A DNA stretch of 64,000 nt. Origin: Chitinophaga sp. CB10. GTDB lineage: Bacteria; Bacteroidota; Bacteroidia; Chitinophagales; Chitinophagaceae. The stretch is taken from NCBI GenBank assembly GCA_001870995.2, contig MLAV02000021.1, forward strand, positions 62,001 through 126,000, written 5' to 3'. This document shows positions 61,351 through 64,000 of this stretch, in pieces. A program made the position numbers and the translations under genes. Position 1 is the first letter of the stretch, and each line of letters begins with the position of its first letter. The notes beneath the pieces were generated by a model. It had not been told where the DNA came from and ran no database searches. It worked only from the letters and a program-made list of their open reading frames with translations.

Positions 61351-63153
61351 ATGCCATCAAGAATTTATACCTGCATACTGTTATTGCTCTTGTTGTTGAC
61401 AACTCCTTCGCTATTTGCGCAGCACCTCAACAAAAAAATGGATGTACATCTCTCCAAAAAAACAGTAGCAGAAGTACTTAAAACAATCGGTAAAAAAGGA
61501 GGCTTTACGTTTTCCTATATGAGTAACACCATTCCGGAAGACAGTATCGTTTCCGTAGATGCAGAACAGAAGACCGTCCGCCAGATACTGGACAACCTGC
61601 TGGGAGAAGGTAATTATCAATACAAAGAATACGGCAACTACCTGATCTTACAATACAAGCCGCCCGGCGCGTATTTCTATGTCACGGGCATTGTCACGGA
61701 TAAACATACAGGTCAGCGGGTGCCCAATGCCAGCGTCTATGAGCGGCACCAACTGATCTCCACCATTACAAACAACGATGGTTATTACAGGCTGCGGTTA
61801 AGGGATAGATATCCCGCCGCAGCCATCAGCGTTAGTAAGGACCTGTATAACGATACCTCGCTTTTGCTGCTGGCAGCGCGCGACCAGGAGATCAATGTCA
61901 GCATTTCCCCCTCTACCCGTACGCTGAACACTATTGAAGTTACGGGCTACTCCACGGTGGAAAAAACCTGGTTCGGAAGGCTGCTCCTGTCGTCCCGGGA
62001 GAAAGCCCAGAGCATGAACATCCGCCAGTTTTTTGCAGATAAACCCTACCAGGTATCCCTCGCGCCTTCCCTCGGTACGCACGGGCGTATGAGCGGGCAG
62101 GTGGTCAATAAATTTTCCCTGAACGTACTGGGCGGCTACACCGCGGGCGTTGACGGGGTGGAGATTGCAGGCGGATTCAACATCGTGAAAAAAGATGTGG
62201 ATAATGTGCAGGTAGCCGGCGTACTGAACATCACCGGCGGGAAGGTACATGGCGTCCAGGTGGCAGGCCTGCATAACAACGTGCTGGACTCCGTTACCGG
62301 CGTGCAGGTGGCAGGCGTGTCCAACATGGCTAACGGCCCGCTCCGTGGCGTGCAGATCACCGGCGCGCTGCAGCATGTGCATAACAGTGTAAACGGGGTA
62401 CAGGTGGCCGGCGTTGCATCCAGCGCCGGCGGAAAGGTAGAAGGGCTGCAGCTTTCGGGCGGGTTCAATACCGCGGGCGATAGCCTGCACGGGGCGCAGA
62501 TCTCCGGCCTGTTTAACAGCGCAAGGGAAATCCATGGCGCGCAAATCACCGGCGGGGCTAACATCACGAAAGGTACCGTGAAAGGCGTGCAGATATCCGC
62601 GCTGTTCAACAAAGCCCACGTAGTGGAAGGCGTGCAAATAGGACTGATCAACATCGCAGATAGCACCACCGGTTATTCCATCGGCCTGATCAACATTGTA
62701 AAACATGGCTATCACAAACTCTCTATGTTCAGCACGGATGTGCTGCCCGTGAATGTGGCCTGGAAGAGCGGTAGCCGGCAGCTGTACAGCATCCTGACCG
62801 GCGGGATGAACTTTGACAGGGAGCCTTCCCTGTTGCTCGGCTACGGGATGGGCCGGGAAATGCTACTGCATCCAAAGCTCAGCCTCACGATGGAGCTGCT
62901 CGTATCCACGCTGCACATGGGCCGGGAAAATGAAAATTCGCAACTCTACCGCTTTGGCACGAGCCTGATGTATAAACCCGTTAAAGGACTGGCCATCTTC
63001 GGCGGACCTGTATTCACCCTGCATTTCAGGGATGAAGCCGGGGAAGGAAAACCTTACATCGGGCCGCGGCCCGGCGCAGATTATCCCGGCTTCAACCTGG
63101 GTAACAACGGCCGTGGGTGGCTGGGTTGGCAGCTGGGCCTCACCATCTTTTAA
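61351..63153 (+). CDS. STN-domain repeat protein, probable outer-membrane signal partner of FecR
   Basis: A 600-residue exported protein. Signal peptide 1-23; STN/secretin-N-like domain 28-101 (KKTVAEVLKTIGKKGGFTFS, QKTVRQILDNLLGEGNYQYK); carboxypeptidase-regulatory-like domain about 108-190; about twelve 16-residue repeats 267-453 (core G-[VA]-Q-[VI]-[AS]-G-x-x-N); and a C-terminal region with alternating strands ending WLGWQLGLTIF, like an outer-membrane beta-signal. In normal FecIR systems the STN domain belongs to a TonB receptor; here receptor plug and barrel are absent. It follows fecR after 3 bases. The repeats resemble proteins I recall as LA_2272-type surface repeat proteins, unchecked. 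Confidence 0.85.
   Translation: MPSRIYTCILLLLLLLTTPSLFAQHLNKKMDVHLSKKTVAEVLKTIGKKGGFTFSYMSNTIPEDSIVSVDAEQKTVRQILDNLLGEGNYQYKEYGNYLILQYKPPGAYFYVTGIVTDKHTGQRVPNASVYERHQLISTITNNDGYYRLRLRDRYPAAAISVSKDLYNDTSLLLLAARDQEINVSISPSTRTLNTIEVTGYSTVEKTWFGRLLLSSREKAQSMNIRQFFADKPYQVSLAPSLGTHGRMSGQVVNKFSLNVLGGYTAGVDGVEIAGGFNIVKKDVDNVQVAGVLNITGGKVHGVQVAGLHNNVLDSVTGVQVAGVSNMANGPLRGVQITGALQHVHNSVNGVQVAGVASSAGGKVEGLQLSGGFNTAGDSLHGAQISGLFNSAREIHGAQITGGANITKGTVKGVQISALFNKAHVVEGVQIGLINIADSTTGYSIGLINIVKHGYHKLSMFSTDVLPVNVAWKSGSRQLYSILTGGMNFDREPSLLLGYGMGREMLLHPKLSLTMELLVSTLHMGRENENSQLYRFGTSLMYKPVKGLAIFGGPVFTLHFRDEAGEGKPYIGPRPGADYPGFNLGNNGRGWLGWQLGLTIF
62149..62709 (+). repeat. Array of 16-residue (48-base) coding repeats
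   Basis: About twelve degenerate repeats in the STN protein, consensus [VL]-x-G-[VA]-Q-[VI]-[AS]-G-x-x-N-x-x-x-G-x; e.g. VHGVQVAGLHNNVLDS then VTGVQVAGVSNMANGP. Period is about 16 residues; conservation is at protein level, with DNA identity low. Confidence 0.8.
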
Positions 63154-63169
63154 AATTATTATTCCGTTT

Positions 63170-63202
63170 GTAGGGGTATGTTCTCATACGCGTGTCGTTA
63201 TT
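63170..63202 (+). promoter_or_regulatory. Second ECF sigma promoter, before the repeat protein gene at 63229
   Basis: GTAGGGGTA (63170-63178), 13 bases, GTGTC (63192-63196), then GTTATT. Same modules and same spacing as before the sigma gene; 26 bases to the ATG at 63229. Confidence 0.7.
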
Positions 63203-63228
63203 AGGAATTTCACTTAATAACAAACGAT

Positions 63229-64000
63229 ATGAGAACATTTTTTTTGACCCTGGCGATGATAGTGATAGCTGCTGTAACCTATGCCCAGACGAGTTATTAC
63301 GCGCCTGCACATGTAGGCATCGTCTATCCGCTGAGTACGAACGGAACTAACGCTGCCCAATATACGAACCGCTTTTCCCTCCATGCAATTGCTGGTTTAT
63401 CTTATGGAGAAACAGGGGTAATCCTCTCCGGGTTTTCCAGCATCATTAAAGACCAGGCGCAGGGGGTACAGGTGGCTGGATTTTCCAACCACATAGGCCG
63501 TACCAACAAGGCCGTTACCCTCGCGGGCTTCACCAATATTATCCATCAACGGGCTGATGGGATTACGATAGCCGGATTCGGCAATTTTGTTAAGCAGGAC
63601 CAGAAAGGTATTGCCCTGGCTGGTTTTATCAACACGGCCGGAAATGTACACGGGATGCAGATCGCCGGGTTCGCCAATAAAGCGGCTGACACAAAATTGC
63701 AGGTAGCCGGTTTTATCAACATCGCTAAAAAAGTAAAAGGCGTGCAGCTGGCCGGCTTTATCAACATTGCGGACAGCAGCGATTACCCGATCGGCGTGGT
63801 GAATATCATCCGCAACGGGGAGAAACAGGTTTCCTTAACGATCGATGAATCCGCCACTACCATTGCGGCTTTCAAATCAGGCGGGCGCGCGCTTTACGGT
63901 ATCCTCGGGGTGGGGTACAATTTCAAAAGCAGTCAAAACCTCTACGCATTGCACGCCGGTATAGGCTGGCATCTCCCGCTGCTGTCGCACTTACGCCTGA
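63229..64000 (+). CDS. Exported repeat protein, paralogue of the upstream STN protein (3' end cut by window)
   Basis: An open frame from ATG 63229 running to the window edge without a stop, at least 257 residues. Signal peptide MRTFFLTLAMIVIAAVTYA-Q. Repeats at residues about 61-196 have core [GA]-x-[QTA]-[VLI]-[AS]-G-F-x-N, for instance VKGVQLAGFINIADS. It ends, like the upstream protein, in NIADS-x4-Y-x-I-G and A-x-KSG-x-R-x-LY-x-IL. It has no STN domain. Cut by the window, so length unknown. Confidence 0.9.
   Translation, partial: MRTFFLTLAMIVIAAVTYAQTSYYAPAHVGIVYPLSTNGTNAAQYTNRFSLHAIAGLSYGETGVILSGFSSIIKDQAQGVQVAGFSNHIGRTNKAVTLAGFTNIIHQRADGITIAGFGNFVKQDQKGIALAGFINTAGNVHGMQIAGFANKAADTKLQVAGFINIAKKVKGVQLAGFINIADSSDYPIGVVNIIRNGEKQVSLTIDESATTIAAFKSGGRALYGILGVGYNFKSSQNLYALHAGIGWHLPLLSHLRL
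63409..63816 (+). repeat. Second array of 14-17-residue coding repeats
   Basis: About eight repeats in the 63229 gene, e.g. AQGVQVAGFSNHIGRTN, ADGITIAGFGNFVKQD, VHGMQIAGFANKAAD. Same pattern as 62149-62709 but with Phe after the Gly. Confidence 0.75.

Noticed and set aside
62149..62709. Pentapeptide-repeat or collagen-like array
   Set aside because: The period is about 16 residues, not 5 or 3, and the pattern is G-x-Q-[VI]-[AS]-G, so neither family fits.
61798..62715. Open frames on the minus strand opposite the repeat array
   Set aside because: They mirror the repetitive gene on the plus strand (Cys, His and Ala-rich antisense translation) and have no promoter or homology; the plus-strand gene has signal peptide, STN domain and operon context.

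Overview
The window looks like a chromosome segment from a Bacteroidota bacterium, most likely a Chitinophagaceae (Chitinophaga-like) genome of roughly 50% GC. The evidence is the type of proteins present (a FecI-like sigma/FecR pair with a C-terminal DUF4974-like segment, an STN domain, carboxypeptidase-regulatory-like domains, MG2-type proteins, a MauE/DoxX family protein, type 2 PyrF) and Bacteroidota promoters (TTTG-N19-TAnnTTTG), seen most clearly in front of tRNA-Leu. All assignments are by eye from translated sequence and remembered family motifs; no search was run.

Layout. 0-2.7 kb: a methyltransferase, a secreted esterase and a nitrilase-family amidase. 2.8-8.6 kb: a three-gene RND efflux operon on the minus strand. 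9.2-19.1 kb: a divergent heme cluster holding every step from glutamyl-tRNA to protoheme (hemA-C-D-E-F-B-L on minus; hemH and a HemY-type oxidase on plus). 19.2-24.8 kb: three-subunit transhydrogenase (pnt), an RsmF-like rRNA methyltransferase and a LysM protein. 25.0-28.5 kb: a markedly AT-rich four-gene insert (MauE-like membrane protein, tiny Cys/Trp-rich exported peptide, unknown anchored protein, MG2-like protein). 28.6-58 kb: mostly housekeeping and metabolic genes (fmt, NamZ-like, FKBP, pepT, exbBD, prmC, ribD, an FtsX permease, hbd, mrp, pyrF, gcdH, apbE, HAD, DUF2130, amidohydrolase, aspartyl protease, histidine kinase, glycosyltransferase, PepSY), a tRNA-Leu and three tandem tRNA-Gly. 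58.6-64 kb: a small acetyltransferase, an OmpH-like chaperone, and a sigma/anti-sigma locus.

The most interesting locus is at the right end (59695 onward). An ECF sigma factor and FecR-type anti-sigma factor are followed not by the usual TonB-dependent receptor but by a 600-residue exported protein. It joins an STN domain, a carboxypeptidase-regulatory-like domain, about twelve 16-residue G-x-Q-[VI]-[AS]-G repeats and a probable outer-membrane end. A second, shorter repeat protein follows and is cut by the window edge. The same bipartite element (GTAGGGGTA, 13 bases, GTGTC, then RTTATT) stands before the sigma gene and before the second repeat gene, so the sigma factor probably drives both. 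This looks like a cell-surface signalling system with a repeat protein in place of the receptor. The second candidate is the AT-rich MauE/Cys-rich peptide cluster.
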